Shown: positions 37,034-49,048, numbered from the stretch's first letter. The stretch: DNA of 64,000 nucleotides from Notospermus geniculatus (GCA_002633025.1 NMRB01000201.1:115725-179724); one strand, 5' to 3'. Made by a program: numbers and translations. Notes: a model not told the origin generated them from the sequence alone.

Positions 37034-40000
37034 ATGCAAAGAGGAAAGCCAGGTAAGATTCATTCAATTGTTGTCAGTCTATCTTTGTTCCAACAAAAAT
37101 GGTGGTATAACAGTTTTCACCATATGACGTCAGAACCTTAATTTTTTGTTAATACATACCACTCAATGGCTGTTGGCAAGCTAAGCTTGTCAAGCGGGCA
37201 TTTTTACCATGGGCATTTTTGCCATATACCAAGCGGCCATGGGCACAAACGTTTAGGTAAAGCAATTGTCAGAAGATGCGTGTGGTAAAGCTATTGTCAG
37301 AGGATGCGTGTGGTAAAGCAATTGTCAGAGGTTGCGTGTGGTAAAGCAATTGTCAGAGGATGCGTGTGGTAAAGCAATTGTCAGAAGATGCGTGTGGTAA
37401 AGCAATTGTCAGAGGATACGTGTGGTAGTGTTTTATCATGCTTGGACAATGAATGACCATGACGTCATGTGGGAGAACTAGAAGGCCACCATCTTTGTTG
37501 GAAATGTCTATAAATCTATCCCCAGCAACCCTGATTAATGGCGCCGCCCTAACTCCAGCTCCTCACGAAGGTTGCGGCGCCGGTAGTCATCCTGCGAAAA
37601 TCCGGGATCGCTATTATGTTCTTTCAGAGGCATTCTTTGAAGGGTTAAAACAATAAAACAGTAAAAAGTTCTTTGGCACTCCTTCTAGTCATTTTAGCTG
37701 TCATTTTAGCTGTTGAAGGAGTGCCAAAGAACTTTTTACTGTTTTATCGCTATTATGCCAAATTTTGGGAAAATACCCCTTGCAGGAAACCTGCTGGTTT
37801 TTAATGAATGTCCTATCTGTACCTAACTTTTGGGGGGGGGGGCAGAAAAGAAAACAAAGGTTCTGTTAAACCGCTGATACCCGGACAGATCTGGCTTAGA
37901 TATCGTGTAGTTTTGCAGCATTTGTTGAAGAATGTTGCTCAAGCGAAAAGTTTCAAATTGCACTTTGTACTGAAGACATAATGTGCGGTGCTATTTTGAC
38001 CAAACAATTTTTTTTCGGCCAATATTTCAACAACAACGTCAATACACGAAGTATTCTTTTGTTTAAACAAATGAAATACCTGGCTCCCTCATGTTTTTGC
38101 TACTTTTATAAGAATTTGGCACGCAGACAACGTAGAAAAGGGAAGACGGACAAAATCAAAATGGCGACGGGTGAGACGGCGAAAAATGGCGAATACTTTA
38201 CCTATTTCGCAGCCACTGTTATCGAAGCAAACGCATCAAAACATAAATATCGTAGTGGCTTTTCAATTAGCGCATTTGAATTTACAAACAATGATCGAAA
38301 CCACACAATAATTTTGGTTGGCGTGGATGCGAAAATATTCGTCTTTCTCGAACTCAATTGCACGCCTAAGTAAGGCTTCAGGAATTTCCCGTCCATAACT
38401 GACCTGATAATCATGATTCATGTTTTCTCTCCTTTTCAAAATGTTCTGAAGCAGTCCTTTTTCCGATACAATTTCTTCAGACCGGACCAACTTACAAAAA
38501 ACTTTTGTATTTCAGTCCTATTGGGTTCTTTACTGGTGGTTTGTCTCACCGCAATCAAAATGGCCCCTGGTCTTCCCTCTGGTTATACCCTGCAGACGAC
38601 CACTCCATGTCCTGTATCACGTCCAATACCACCGAAAGTTTATCAATTCCTCGCAAAAAACACAAGATTTCTCATCCGTCGGTCATCGGTATTGAAGAAA
38701 AAGTTTGTAAGTAATGCCCACAGTGTCGAAAAATACGGTGCGAAAATTCCCTGGGCTGGGTCAGAGAGCTTGAAGTAATTAAAGACAAGTTTATGGTCAA
38801 AGTAAAAGTCCTTATGAATTTTCGGTCATATTCGCATCTGCGTTTCTGGGTCTCTAAAAATTACAACTATACTCTTGCCCGAAATAATGGAAAAAACGAC
38901 ATACCGTGACAAATTTAAAGCCACATGGGCCCTACATAAGGGCAAAAATTCCTATGAATTTTTGATAAGGGTCAATATCATTCGCAAGTTGATCCAGAAC
39001 AGTTTGATTTGGCAAAATGCTGGTGGGGAAATGTTTGGGGTGCTGGGAAACAGGAAGTATAAGCTTACATTCATTTGAAAATGGAAGAATAGCGAGCTTA
39101 TACTTACATTGCAGGCCAAAAAATTTTCAAATTTATATAATCTGTAATGAGTCCAGGTAAAAAGTCGTACCGTATACCCGTTTTATCCCTATCGAGAAAG
39201 AAAGGAGAAAAAATTGAAGCTACCGCGTCATTTGACAAATCAAAACATTATTGTAATGTGATGTTTATGACGTGGTCAGGTGATTGTTGTTTTTTTTGCT
39301 CATTTGCCCGATTCGTTGAAACAGTTCTTCAGATCTGTCTTTCTGTTGGTCGAGTGGACGAGTTCATACGCCCACTTCATGTCAATTCCATTTGAGAAGA
39401 ATAGGCCGTCATATTTTAATCAATGTCAGATTATAATGTATCTGTGAGGGGTAAACATACATTTTGATTTTCAGTCGAAACATGACGTCATAGATGGCGC
39501 TGGTTCAGTTTCACAAAATATAACATTTTTCACTAAAAGGCGGAATTACAATTTAATCGAGCGACGTCGCTCGCCGTCAGCGACCGACGACAAATCGGAG
39601 GTCGGCGGACGACGAGTCGACTGGAGTGGGGCTAAAACCGCCTTGATTCGCGGTCACCATAATTTATCGAAAATACAAGGGTGGGTTCTACATTTTTGGT
39701 ACTATGATTGATATGTTTCCTTTACGCAGGTTGAAACTTATTTAGCAAACGATGCAAGGGACGAAGACTTCATGCAACTCCTCGAAGACACCCCAAGACA
39801 GAATTTCCTTCCTCAGCTTAACTCGACAACTGAGGGTCATGACGACTGCAGTGTAGGTAGACAGTCGAGTTTTGAAATTCGCAGTCGAGTTTTGAAATTC
39901 GCAGCCGAGTTTTGAATTTCGCAGCCGAGTTTTGAATTTCGCAGCCGAGTTTTTAATTTCGCAGCCGAGTTTTTAATTTCGCAGCCGAGTTTTGAATTTC

Positions 40001-40502
40001 GCAGTCGAGTTTTGAATTTCGCAGTCGAGTTCTGAATTTCGCAGTCGAATTTTGAATTTCGCATGAGCCTTCTGGGCTTTCGAACTCGAAAAATACAGTT
40101 GTCGCCAGTGACTTTTGTATGAAGCGAAAATTTAGTATTTAATTTTTTCTTTTTTCCATGCAGGCCGCCGGCATCCTTCGGGAAGCTTCGCAGGATTTCA
40201 TCAAGACCATGTCCTATCTAAACCTTATGGAAAACATGACAGGGCTTGAAAAGGACATATCGGAGATGTGGCAAATCTCGCGAGATATCCTTATCGAGAT
40301 TGAACTTCAGCTCCACCCATCGCCAGATGATCTTGATATATCAGGACTCAGAGAATTGGTAACCCCTCCAACTTCAGTTCCAGGATTGGACAAAGACAGG
40401 AAATTCATCCTTTACCTCGTGATCAGGGATTCAAAAAAGACATTCCAGCATTATGCTCGGGTTTTTGACGGATTGTTCTCGTTTTGGCGACAACATAGCT
40501 AA
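37034..40502 (+). CDS. Gene A: secreted helical, class I cytokine-like protein
   Basis: I do not recognise this as a named gene. Exons: 37034-37052, 38516-38706, 39730-39852 and 40164-40502. All introns are GT-AG, with phases 1, 0, 0, giving 223 aa. Residues 1-24 look like a signal peptide: Q-R-G-K, then VLLGSLLVVCLTAI. Mature features are Cys38 and Cys110, N-x-S/T sites (NST near 102, NMT in exon 4), and four predicted amphipathic helices near 46-76, 112-140, 142-160 and 187-220. The last contains IRDS (198-201), YAR (208-210) and F212. A 6-codon first exon ending in phase 1, then phase-0 introns with the first near the end of helix A, matches LIF/CNTF/CLCF1-type cytokine genes. Y74-L75 with D83-F84 recalls the CLCF1 AB loop. 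Gene B on the other strand is a paralogue. AATAAA follows at 40662-40667. The cytokine call is inference. Confidence 0.6.
37256..37423. repeat. 28-bp tandem repeat, 6 units, in gene A intron 1
   Basis: Six consecutive 28-bp units start GGTAAAGCAATTGTCAGA and differ at one to three positions each. The array is followed by a partial unit. It lies between gene A exons 1 and 2. Confidence 0.9.
37653..37747. repeat. Perfect 33-bp inverted repeat (hairpin)
   Basis: The left arm (37653-37685) and right arm (37715-37747) are exact reverse complements, separated by 29 bases that contain a direct repeat of CATTTTAGCTGT. It lies in gene A intron 1. RNA from either strand would form a 33-bp stem. Confidence 0.85.
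39861..40060. repeat. 20-bp tandem repeat, 10 units, in gene A intron 3
   Basis: Ten exact-length 20-bp units of the form GCAGYCGAGTTTTGAATTTC run with no length variation. They start 8 bases after the exon 3 donor, so they occupy most of intron 3. Confidence 0.9.
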
Positions 40503-40782
40503 TAGGGGTAAAATTAAGCGACAAAAGTAGAAGTAGATCCTATCGTCAAAATCTGAGCCTGCCACTAATCAGCAGAAATCATAACCTTTTGTAATGGTAC
40601 CATTTACAGTAATACATGTATGTAAACTTCTGTATCTAGCTATGTTTTGTACGGTCCGTATAATAAAACTGTATCCGGGCGCCTCGGCCTCATAGCATCC
40701 TCCCAGACCAGGGTTTTTACCTTGCTCCTCGTCATCCTTAGGATGCGTGACCATGTGGGCCATTCATTCCCAGTGAGCGATA

Positions 40783-40868
40783 GGCTCTTCATTGGCTCCA
40801 AATTTGCCGACCAGTGGAAATTGTCCACAATTTCCATTGGTCGGCAAATTTGGAGCCAATGAAGAGCC
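40783..40868. repeat. Near-perfect 42-bp palindrome
   Basis: Arms 40783-40824 and 40827-40868 are reverse complements with one mismatch and a 2-base centre. It lies downstream of gene A, just after its poly(A) signal. Confidence 0.85.
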
Positions 40869-40895
40869 TTCATGCGCCGAAAAAAAATTATCAAA

Positions 40896-41022
40896 AGGGA
40901 GTTTTCGCAAAGTCCCCGAAACGCCAACGCGAACGCCGATCTATTGATCGATGCCACGAAGAGAGCAGCGAACAATAGGATACGTTCGCGTCGGCGTTTC
41001 GGGGGCTTTGCGAAAACTCCCT
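40896..41022. repeat. Inverted repeat with 40-bp arms
   Basis: The arms, 40896-40935 and 40983-41022, begin AGGGAGTTTTCGCAAAG in opposite orientations, with two mismatches and a 47-base loop. This is a MITE-like or foldback element directly after the 42-bp palindrome. Confidence 0.8.
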
Positions 41023-41937
41023 AATGTCCTCTCGTACGTCCATGTTTGCATCGTCTACTTGTTCATAACGCGACAAAGACTGTATCTTATGAGAGAGTAT
41101 AAATCTTTATTAAAAACAATGTATAAGATTTACATCTATTTCTAAATACAGAATATTATAACTTAAAGGAGCACGCTATCTCTTACCGGGTATTTCGACT
41201 GCCGATGCAGAGGTAGCCACCTAGCGGCAGCAATACCAACTACACGGCGATGGTGGCACCGGCTGTCGAGACAAATGGAACAACCGGGCTCCTTTAACTA
41301 ACAACAGAAGTTGTTCTACTTGGATAAAAACCAGCCTATTTGAGATTGAAAAATGGGCGACTTTTCAAGTTGAGATCAAGTTGAGATCAAAGCTACTGCT
41401 AATACACAGTAAATTGCAAAAATGTAGACTACTGACAATGCAGATTAAAGTATATGTCATGGCCTTCAGCTGAAGATTCAGCGTGTCAAACTGTATCAGT
41501 ATGTTTCCAAAATGACCGAATAAGAACATTACAAAACATACCTGTAGTGTGCTGGGTTTTTTCTTAGAGGAGGCCTACAGTCAGACGAGCCAAAGTTTGT
41601 TCAGTCAGAAATTTCGTGGCAATGATGGTATATTTCAGAATCAGGAGGTAACAGGTGTCAAGTCGCAAAAGTATCCACTGTAATTAACCACCATCACATT
41701 CCATTGTACCAACCTATTTTTCAGTAAAGAACAGTACAAAACCGTGCGGATAAACAATTCTAAGCAAAAAGAACATTTTGTTCATCAGGTACCACTGAAG
41801 AACATAGTTTGCTACCAAATGTATATTCTCATTTCAGAAGATTCTTCAATGTGTCCACAGTGTAATAGCACCTCATGTTTTGTAATGAAAACTATCAGAA
41901 CCATGATGAAACACAGAAATTCCAGCGGTCCTTCCTG

Positions 41938-42047
41938 TACATTAAAATGAACAATATGTACATTGAAATGAACAATATGTACATTGACGTAAACAATATG
42001 TACCCGTACATTGAAATGAACAATATGTACATTAAAATGAACAATAC
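41938..42047. repeat. 21-bp tandem repeat, about 5 units
   Basis: Units of TACATTGAAATGAACAATATG repeat about five times, with one 6-base interruption. It lies in the interval between the convergent ends of genes A and B. Confidence 0.8.
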
Positions 42048-42243
42048 TACGGTGGGCTACATTATTCTGATGAAAAATACATTACAATGAACAATGACGT
42101 ATGTAATGAACAATATGTATATGACTGTGCATCCTGTTGAAATAGTATGTTGCACCTATCTAGTTGTCCACGGCAAGAAATGAATATGCATTGTTGATAT
42201 TAATGGAAATGCTTGAATCAAGTCGTCCATTGAGCTCGACGTC

Positions 42244-45200
42244 TTAGTAACTTGCGGCCCTGTGGTGTCTGCGATGCCTACGACGCACAGGCCTACCCCT
42301 ACCGGCTTCAGCAACCTTCTCAAATTGACGGGCGTAACCTTCGATAACCCTCTGACTATCACGAATTATGTAATAATCACGATCGTGTCGGCTGCTCCGT
42401 CCGGTTTCCGGCCCCACGATGACGCTGCTTGGAATCGCGTTGAAATCCATGCAGAGTGGTGCGTCCATTCCTCTGGCATCGGTTTCAATTCGAAGGGCGC
42501 ACATTCTGTCCCTGTAGTAATCGCTCAATTCGTTGTAATCCTGCAGGAATCGTGAGCCAACCTCGTTATCATACTCATCCTTTGTCATCTGCTGGTTAAA
42601 AACTGCTATTGTCATAAGTGCCTTTGTAGCATTCCTTAGTACATCTTCTTCCTGAAAAGAAAGCAATGGTAAAGAATTTTCTTGGGTTGATCCAGCGTGG
42701 CACCTTCCTTTGAAATGGCTAACGAACTGGTGCCCTGTCCTCGAGCCGTTGTACGCGAATTAGTGGAGCAGCTCGAGGACAGAGGACCAGTCTTCAAAGG
42801 CCGTCTTCAGTATTAACATCACTGGCGAGTGCCTCTTAATGCTCAGCATCATGGCTGCTTAGGTCATTTTACTATTCAATGATTCCAGGATGGCAAGAAT
42901 GGCCAGGAACGAAATCATTTGAGATACAAAAGCGGCGGATGACAATTTTTTCATACCTTGTAACGTAAGTCGGTCTTGTCGTCAGGAATGGCTGGTAATC
43001 CAGGCGTGAAATCGACGTTCTGGTCAAGGCATGTCAGGTACTCCGAGGTCTTAATCCTGTCGCTAATCTGAAATAAAAGGATATCTGCTGGTTAAAAACT
43101 GCTATTGTCATAAGTGCCTTTGTAGCATTCCTTAGTACATCTTCTTCCTGAAAAGAAAGCAATGGTAAAGAATTTATATTAAGTTTTAAAATACGTCTTG
43201 GGTTGATACGCGTCGCACCTTCCTTTGAAATGGCTAACGAACTGTTGCAGTAGACTGGTGCCCTGTCCTCGAGCCGTTGTGGTAGTACGAGAATTAGTGG
43301 AGCAGCTCGAGGACAGAGGAGCAGTCTTTGCCGTCTTCAGTATTAACATCACTGGCGAGTGCCTCTTAATGCTCAGCATCATGGCTGCTTAGGTCATTTT
43401 ACTATTCAATGATTCCAGGATGGCAAGAATGGCCAGGAACGAAATCATTTGAGATACAAAAGCGGCGGATGACAATTTGTTCATACCTTGTAACGTAAGT
43501 CGGTCTTGTCGTCAGGAATGGCTGGTAATCCAGGCGTGAAATCGACGTTCTGGTCAAGGCATGTCAGGTACTCCGAGGTCTTAATCCTGTCGCTAACCTG
43601 AAATAAAAGGATGAGAGTTTTGTAGCATATACTCCGGTGTCCAACATCCTGAGATTGAGGTCATTTCAATCGGCTCATTTGCCTTCCTTTACGGAGTACA
43701 ATCTCTGCACAAGGTTGGCAGCTCCGAAGCTTGGAGATGTTATCGCCGCTTCCTGGGGAGGGATTAAAGTTGCGGTATACCACTCTGTCGCAATCAACTT
43801 TGGCGCTCTGATGTACCCGATACCTTAAAGGAATCAGGCATGTTGTCAGGTTTGATCATTTCTTCAAGCTGTCATTTACCTAACAAAAGGCGCGCCCAGC
43901 CTTTCCAATAAATTTTACTATACGTGTAATACTAGTGTCCCACTGGCGACTTTTTCCCACGACAAGGGGCGAATCTGACGTCTGCGACATTCCCTCGACA
44001 AGCTGCGATATTTAGCATTAATGTGTTTTGCATTGGATCAAGGAGGCAGAGAATCACTACGAACATAGACGACAGTCTACGAAGATCTACGAATTTTTCA
44101 TTCGTCCCTTGTCGCAGGCCGAAATTCGCCAGTGGGACACTAGTATAAGAAGTCCAAGAGTTTGGAAAGCGCAATCTCTTGCCGAACGATGTAAAAACGA
44201 GTTTCTCTGGAGCCCTCTAATTCAAAAATGTGTTAGAAGCTGCTTTGTCGTGTTTGTTTGTTAAGGTATGCTCACATTAGCATAGGATTATATGCAAGCT
44301 TGGCTTACTATCCTATGCCGATCTATTGGTCTTAAAGTTTCTCCAAGTTGGGTGGTGGAGATGAAGTTACGTGTAGCAGGACACAAGGTATCAAAGAGCA
44401 GAAGGTAGTTCAGGCACTTAGGACTGTCAACTTTCGTTGAATCCCGTTTCCCTTCCTGCAAGCCAATATTCGTTAGAAATAAATAGGGATTACTATTGTT
44501 AAATCGGCTACCTCGCCTGGTGGCATCGCATCTACCAACGAAATGCCGCCAACCGCGTCCCCAGGTTGTCCGCGCCGTTGTGGTCGAGCGATAGACCCGG
44601 GCGATAGACCATCCAGCTGGGGATGCGGTTGGCGTCAAACCAAGAGAGCGGCACCTGGTTGCCACGGTACGTCTCTACAACTTGCTTACCTCTTCGGAAG
44701 AACATTCATTGGTGGTACTTTCATAAATATTCTAAAAAGGTTCACATGATATATGTATTTGATATTTGTTGATTGTGCATAATAACGTAATTTGCAGGGG
44801 AGCGATGGCAGCGCCAGCAACGAGCTACTGCAACGCCATCTGGAAGGCCGATCATCATGGGAACGAAGTTGAGATTCTGAGTGAATTTTCGGTGGGGGCT
44901 TTTCCCGGTTGAAAGTTACTGAAACCCTCCTTGTTTAAAAGAATATGGCACAAACTGAGAAACTCACATATTCCTCCTTTATTCGTTTCAAAGCCCCGCT
45001 GACCATCGTGAACTGCGTCGCTTCTTCACGAAAGAATGTGGCTCCCCCTGAGGGAGGCCGGGCATCCGCGGGGCGATCCCCCTCACGGCATGGATCATTC
45101 CAGTAGAAATTTCCAGGGCAATGCCTCGTCCTTACGGGTGATCCCTCCGCAACGCTTAATATGTCTACCCCCAACGCTTGCAGTATCATGACGGCGATGA

Positions 45201-46373
45201 AGATTTTTTTCATATTATCTGGTAGAAAAGTATAGAATCATGTTGACGAGATTATACACTCTGTGATCAGGATACAGGGCAACTGGGGTAACAACATGAA
45301 CGCCATGCCGCACTTAAGCCGGTGACAGACTGGCACGTACGCGACGCGTCGTGCACGCGTTTCGCCAATCAGATTGTTCGGGTGGTGCTTTCCCGACGCG
45401 TTGCTTACGCGCCAGTCTGTCACCGCCTTTATTCTGGTTTTTAGTCTGATTTAAAGGTGCATTCCATCGCGCTCTGATAGATGAGGGTCCACCAGGACCA
45501 CACCCCTCTCAGGCAGATGTGATGCCGCGTCGACCCATGAGGTGTGACGAAAGAAACAGACGACACTGAGATACACATCTCAGGGCCATGTTACTTTCAG
45601 CCTACTCATGTGGTCAAACAGTTTGCGACGGGGAAGCACAAGTTAATGACCCTAGTCCTGTTAAGGACTAGTCTGACGAAGCGGTAAGACGACCTGTTCG
45701 CTGTCTTTTCAATGTGTCTTATCAATAGGTATGGAAGACGAAACCAGTCAACCTGCAAATCGACAAATCCAGAAGCTTTGCGAATGGTATCCTCGCTCGA
45801 TCCTGTCTTCAAATTGAGCGTTAGTGGCATGAATAACATCCAAGACGTTAGGCCTAATCCTGCATGAATTTCCGATGAGTAGTGACATTCACTGAGTCCA
45901 TTTTTTTGTCTCAAGGTTGTATTTATGTCTATTTGCAAATTGAGTACATGCCATGTTCAGAAGTCGCCAGAGGCCGAAAACGTTTGTTGGAATACGAATA
46001 TTTGCCAAATGATGTGAACGACATAATTTTTTAAACAAAAAATGGCCCACAGTATTGTGCTTTTAACCCTTGGAATCATAAGTGATGCCTAGGTCTGGAC
46101 AGGACATATTTCAGAAAGAGCATTGATTACACGAGATAGGCCTTCACCACTGCTTTTAGTATACGGAAAAGAAAGCAAGGCGTCATAATTAACATTGATA
46201 GCTCCCGTTAGGAAGTTTTTGGTGATTTCTAATACAAGAAGAAAGAAACCGGACCATCCGGAAATATGCGCTTAGCTTACGCAGAGAGTGGTGACCCGCG
46301 CTGAAGTTTTCACGGCTCCCGGCTTGTCTCACTTAAAATCAATGAACAAAGAACATATATAACACTTACCCAT
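42244..46373 (-). CDS. Gene B: secreted paralogue of gene A, cytokine-like
   Basis: I do not recognise this as a named gene. Exons in gene order: 46370-46373 (ATGG), 44968-45218, 44309-44455, 43487-43597 (or duplicate 42957-43067) and 42244-42651. Phases are 1, 0, 0, 0, giving about 306 aa. It starts MDNMKKIFIAVMILQAL, a signal peptide ending near residue 27. A C-P-G-N/D-P-C segment and several further Cys follow. The last exon carries helices and a very basic tail (RRRHRRHHR). Three ungapped blocks match gene A. Y144-L145 with D153-F154 is spaced as in A. The last exon begins x4-L-R-x-A in both. IRDS (267-270), YAR (277-279) and F281 have the spacing of A. The last exon holds an N-A-T glycosylation site. 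If translation began at the internal ATG in exon 2, the phase-1 first exon would be UTR. Homology to A is well supported; cytokine identity is inference. Confidence 0.6.
42957..43153 (-). repeat. Tandemly duplicated exon 4 of gene B plus truncated exon 5
   Basis: A segment of about 500 bp is duplicated in tandem (about 42587-43080 and 43083-43610). It gives two complete 111-bp exons with good splice sites (42957-43067 and 43487-43597) that differ in the first residue (I or V). It also gives a truncated exon 5 start (43083-43147) with an acceptor but no donor. Either 111-bp exon keeps the frame. Confidence 0.75.
43931..44144. mobile_element. MITE with GTGTCCCACTGGCG ends, TA flanks
   Basis: The ends are inverted repeats of about 40 bp beginning GTGTCCCACTGGCG, each bordered by TA. 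This fits a Tc1/mariner-type non-autonomous element. It lies in gene B intron 3. Confidence 0.65.
45318..45427. mobile_element. Short inverted-repeat element
   Basis: The ends read GCSGGTGACAGACTGGC in opposite orientations over about 110 bp, with imperfect arms of about 36 bp rich in CGCG. It lies in gene B intron 1. No target duplication is clear. Confidence 0.5.
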
Positions 46374-46379
46374 TTTTTC

Positions 46380-48912
46380 AAGAGAAGTTCTTACTGTTCG
46401 GATGAAGAATCAGACAAAGTCAAACTTGCGACTCTTTTCGTGTCTTCGAATGTTTTCTCTTCTTTCTTGCCTTAGGTCCTCCTCGATATCTCCGCGGATT
46501 TCGGACACTGCTGTGAATGATGCCGTCCATCGTGCGGCAGTATTTATCCCAAAGGCTAAATCGGAATTGAAACTTCGGTAATCCGAAGTATTGCAGAATA
46601 AGCCTACAGAGTTCTGCAGCCAAGGCTCATTTTCCAAGCGCGTCGGCCATGGTGAGAGGCGGGGCCGGAGTTTCACTTCTTCCCCGAAAAAATCAGCCAA
46701 TCGGAGGGTGCCTTCACTTGTCGGAGTTCAACCGGAAACTAACCAGTGCGCATATATAGCCTAATTTGATTTTGGGTAAATTTAAAATCGAAGCCTTGTG
46801 CAACGAAAGGCGAATCGCCGAAACTGTCTATTTGACACGCGGGGCACAACAGCGAACTCTGTATTTATTCAGGCCTCTTGACTCGAGTCGGGTACAATAA
46901 CAAACTATTGAATTTGGGAACTGACTTTGGCCTATTCAGAGGGAATGCCATTCAGTTCACACTTTTACCATTTGCAAATAAGAATCACACGAACTGAAGA
47001 CAATCTCCCAAAAGACACCCGTCGTTTCCTTTTCCCGCGCGTTTTCCAGTGACAATGCCACCGTTATGTCAGACCGAGGCATGTGGAAATCGCGCGGGAA
47101 AAGTTGGGCACTTGGTTTCAGGCCTTTTTGTTTCAAAACACTGCTCAGGGTCTTCCGATGCTTGTCTCAAATCAGTCAAGCGGCGCCACGTCTGGTTTTC
47201 CGTTGTGGCGGTTTCCACCTGCATCATAGGCCTGATGTGCCTATGTGACAGGTCTGATGGGAACCGCGCGGGAAGTGATGAGAAACTTTTGATAGGTAGG
47301 CCTAATGACACCCGGTAGTTGGTTCAAACAACGACACTTCCAGTGCCGATATGGTCGAGGGGATACAATGAGGAAATTGCCCCATTTCCCGGTGACCGGC
47401 GAAGATTTTGGCGCGTGGGTCGGCCAATGGCATTGATTGAAAAGCGATATCATTATGACTTGAGATTGTTGGCCTCCTTTGTCCGTGGTCTTTGAGCTGA
47501 CGTCAAAGGTTTGGTGGGCGAAATATTATGCGGGGGCAGGCCAACGCGTCCGAGGTATTGCAACTCCAGCAAAGTGGTAGCCGAGGAGCTTCTCCTGGGT
47601 TTTTATTCAAGTGAAGCGGCAAGGAAAGGAATCACAGACGTCCGATCGAGAACGAAACCGATCACCTTCTGATCGGCGCAGGTGATCGGCACAGGTGAGG
47701 GGTGATGCTGATTAGCCCTGATTGGTCGGTACAACCGGGTGTCGTCTCGGCTTGAGCTACAATGGATTCCTAATCCCAACGTGGCATCATCAGCAAATAT
47801 CGCGAAACTGACGACACAACCCCATGCCTTTCCGAAAAGCTGTCGACGTCCTGTTCCGGCCAAGTCGCCGAGTTCTGTTTCAGTCGGGCAGTTTTTCGTC
47901 GAGCGGTAGTTGCGGGTTTTTCCTTGTGGAATTTTGCCGTCCTGACCATCGTCTCGAAATGGGGTCCTTAATTGTAAATAAGCCTTTTTCGTGTTTTCTC
48001 TCAAGCCTCTGCATTATGGTTCACAATTGAGTTCAAGGAACCAGGGCTAAATGCTCGCTCCCTCCGTCATCGCGCATTTGCGCGAAATAACGGAGTACCG
48101 CTGGATATCCTCAGGACGAGGGCTCTTGTCATATATTTCTTTGAAGAAAATTCACCCAACGTAGGATCCATCCAAAAATATTGGATGAAAACAAGGCGGA
48201 AATAAGAGCAAAAACAATGCTTTAGCAATAGATAGAGTTTATATAGTTTTATGAAAACGGTGAATAAATATAAAGGTGTAGGCAAACAGGCGCAGGATCG
48301 CTTCACTGCATGCAAAACCAAGCGACTGCATTCCCTGACACACAATGTTGAGGAAATTAGGAGATAAATGCTGGAGGAAACCAGAGCGGCTGAGTAATCT
48401 CACACCATAACATAAAGATTCATTGAGTAATGATCCACCATGAGGTACCCATCTACACCATCATGCGATCACCTGATCAAAGTGCACATGGCCAGCAGTG
48501 GAATCACCTGATGATACAAAATAATCTCAGTCTAAAAATCTATCGTCTTGAGAAAAGGAACTCGCACACAAACAAATTAACAAACAATCCAGGAGTATAT
48601 AAGAGTCAACAATGAATAAATGATACAAGTTATACGAGTATCAGTTCCTGTCTATAGAACCAAGGCTAATGACTGACCTGTGTTCTAAAAAAACTTTGTA
48701 AAAAAGAGATTCACAAGGAAGACTGAAGCATGGTTTCCAAGGGAGCACCGTTGCAGAAAGATTTGGTCAATTCACATCCCTCAAGATCTAGTGTTTCTGC
48801 TGGAAAACAGTGGCACCCCATCCTGTCTCTCTCTGATAGCTGTCAGCCAGCCATATCTTTGCAGCTCCCACATGATTTCCATTACAGAAACGGATGTCAT
48901 CCTGCTGACCTG
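46380..48912. other. No supported gene
   Basis: Upstream of gene B's first exon there are TATATA (near 46752, minus reading) and a GATAAATA near 46541 that could serve its promoter. From 47 to 48.9 kb I see only short frames without splice or family support, and no RNA gene. Confidence 0.4.
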
Positions 48913-49048
48913 GGCCATATTTATGAAGCCTTCGTAACTTTGCGTTTACGCAAATCTATTGTTTGGCTGCACATGCCCTATTGTTGACTGACTGCCTTAC
49001 AATAGATTTGCATGAACGCAAAGTTGCAAAGGCTTCATAAATATGGCC
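48913..49048. repeat. Inverted repeat with 50-bp arms
   Basis: The left arm (48913-48962) and right arm (48999-49048) both start GGCCATATTTATGAAGCC in opposite directions, with few mismatches and a 36-base loop. It is a foldback or MITE-like element between gene B and SMYD4. Confidence 0.8.

Noticed and set aside
43637-43828. Open frames on both strands just after the duplicated exon of gene B
   Set aside because: Neither has a splice site in phase with gene B, and the minus reading runs into a stop, so I left it as intron.
46410-46700. 96-aa frame upstream of gene B
   Set aside because: It has no signal peptide or family resemblance and overlaps the likely promoter/5' UTR; the ATGG exon at 46370-46373 explains the start better.
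47603-48004. 133-aa minus-strand frame
   Set aside because: It has no motif, no flanking splice signals and a composition like the surrounding non-coding DNA.
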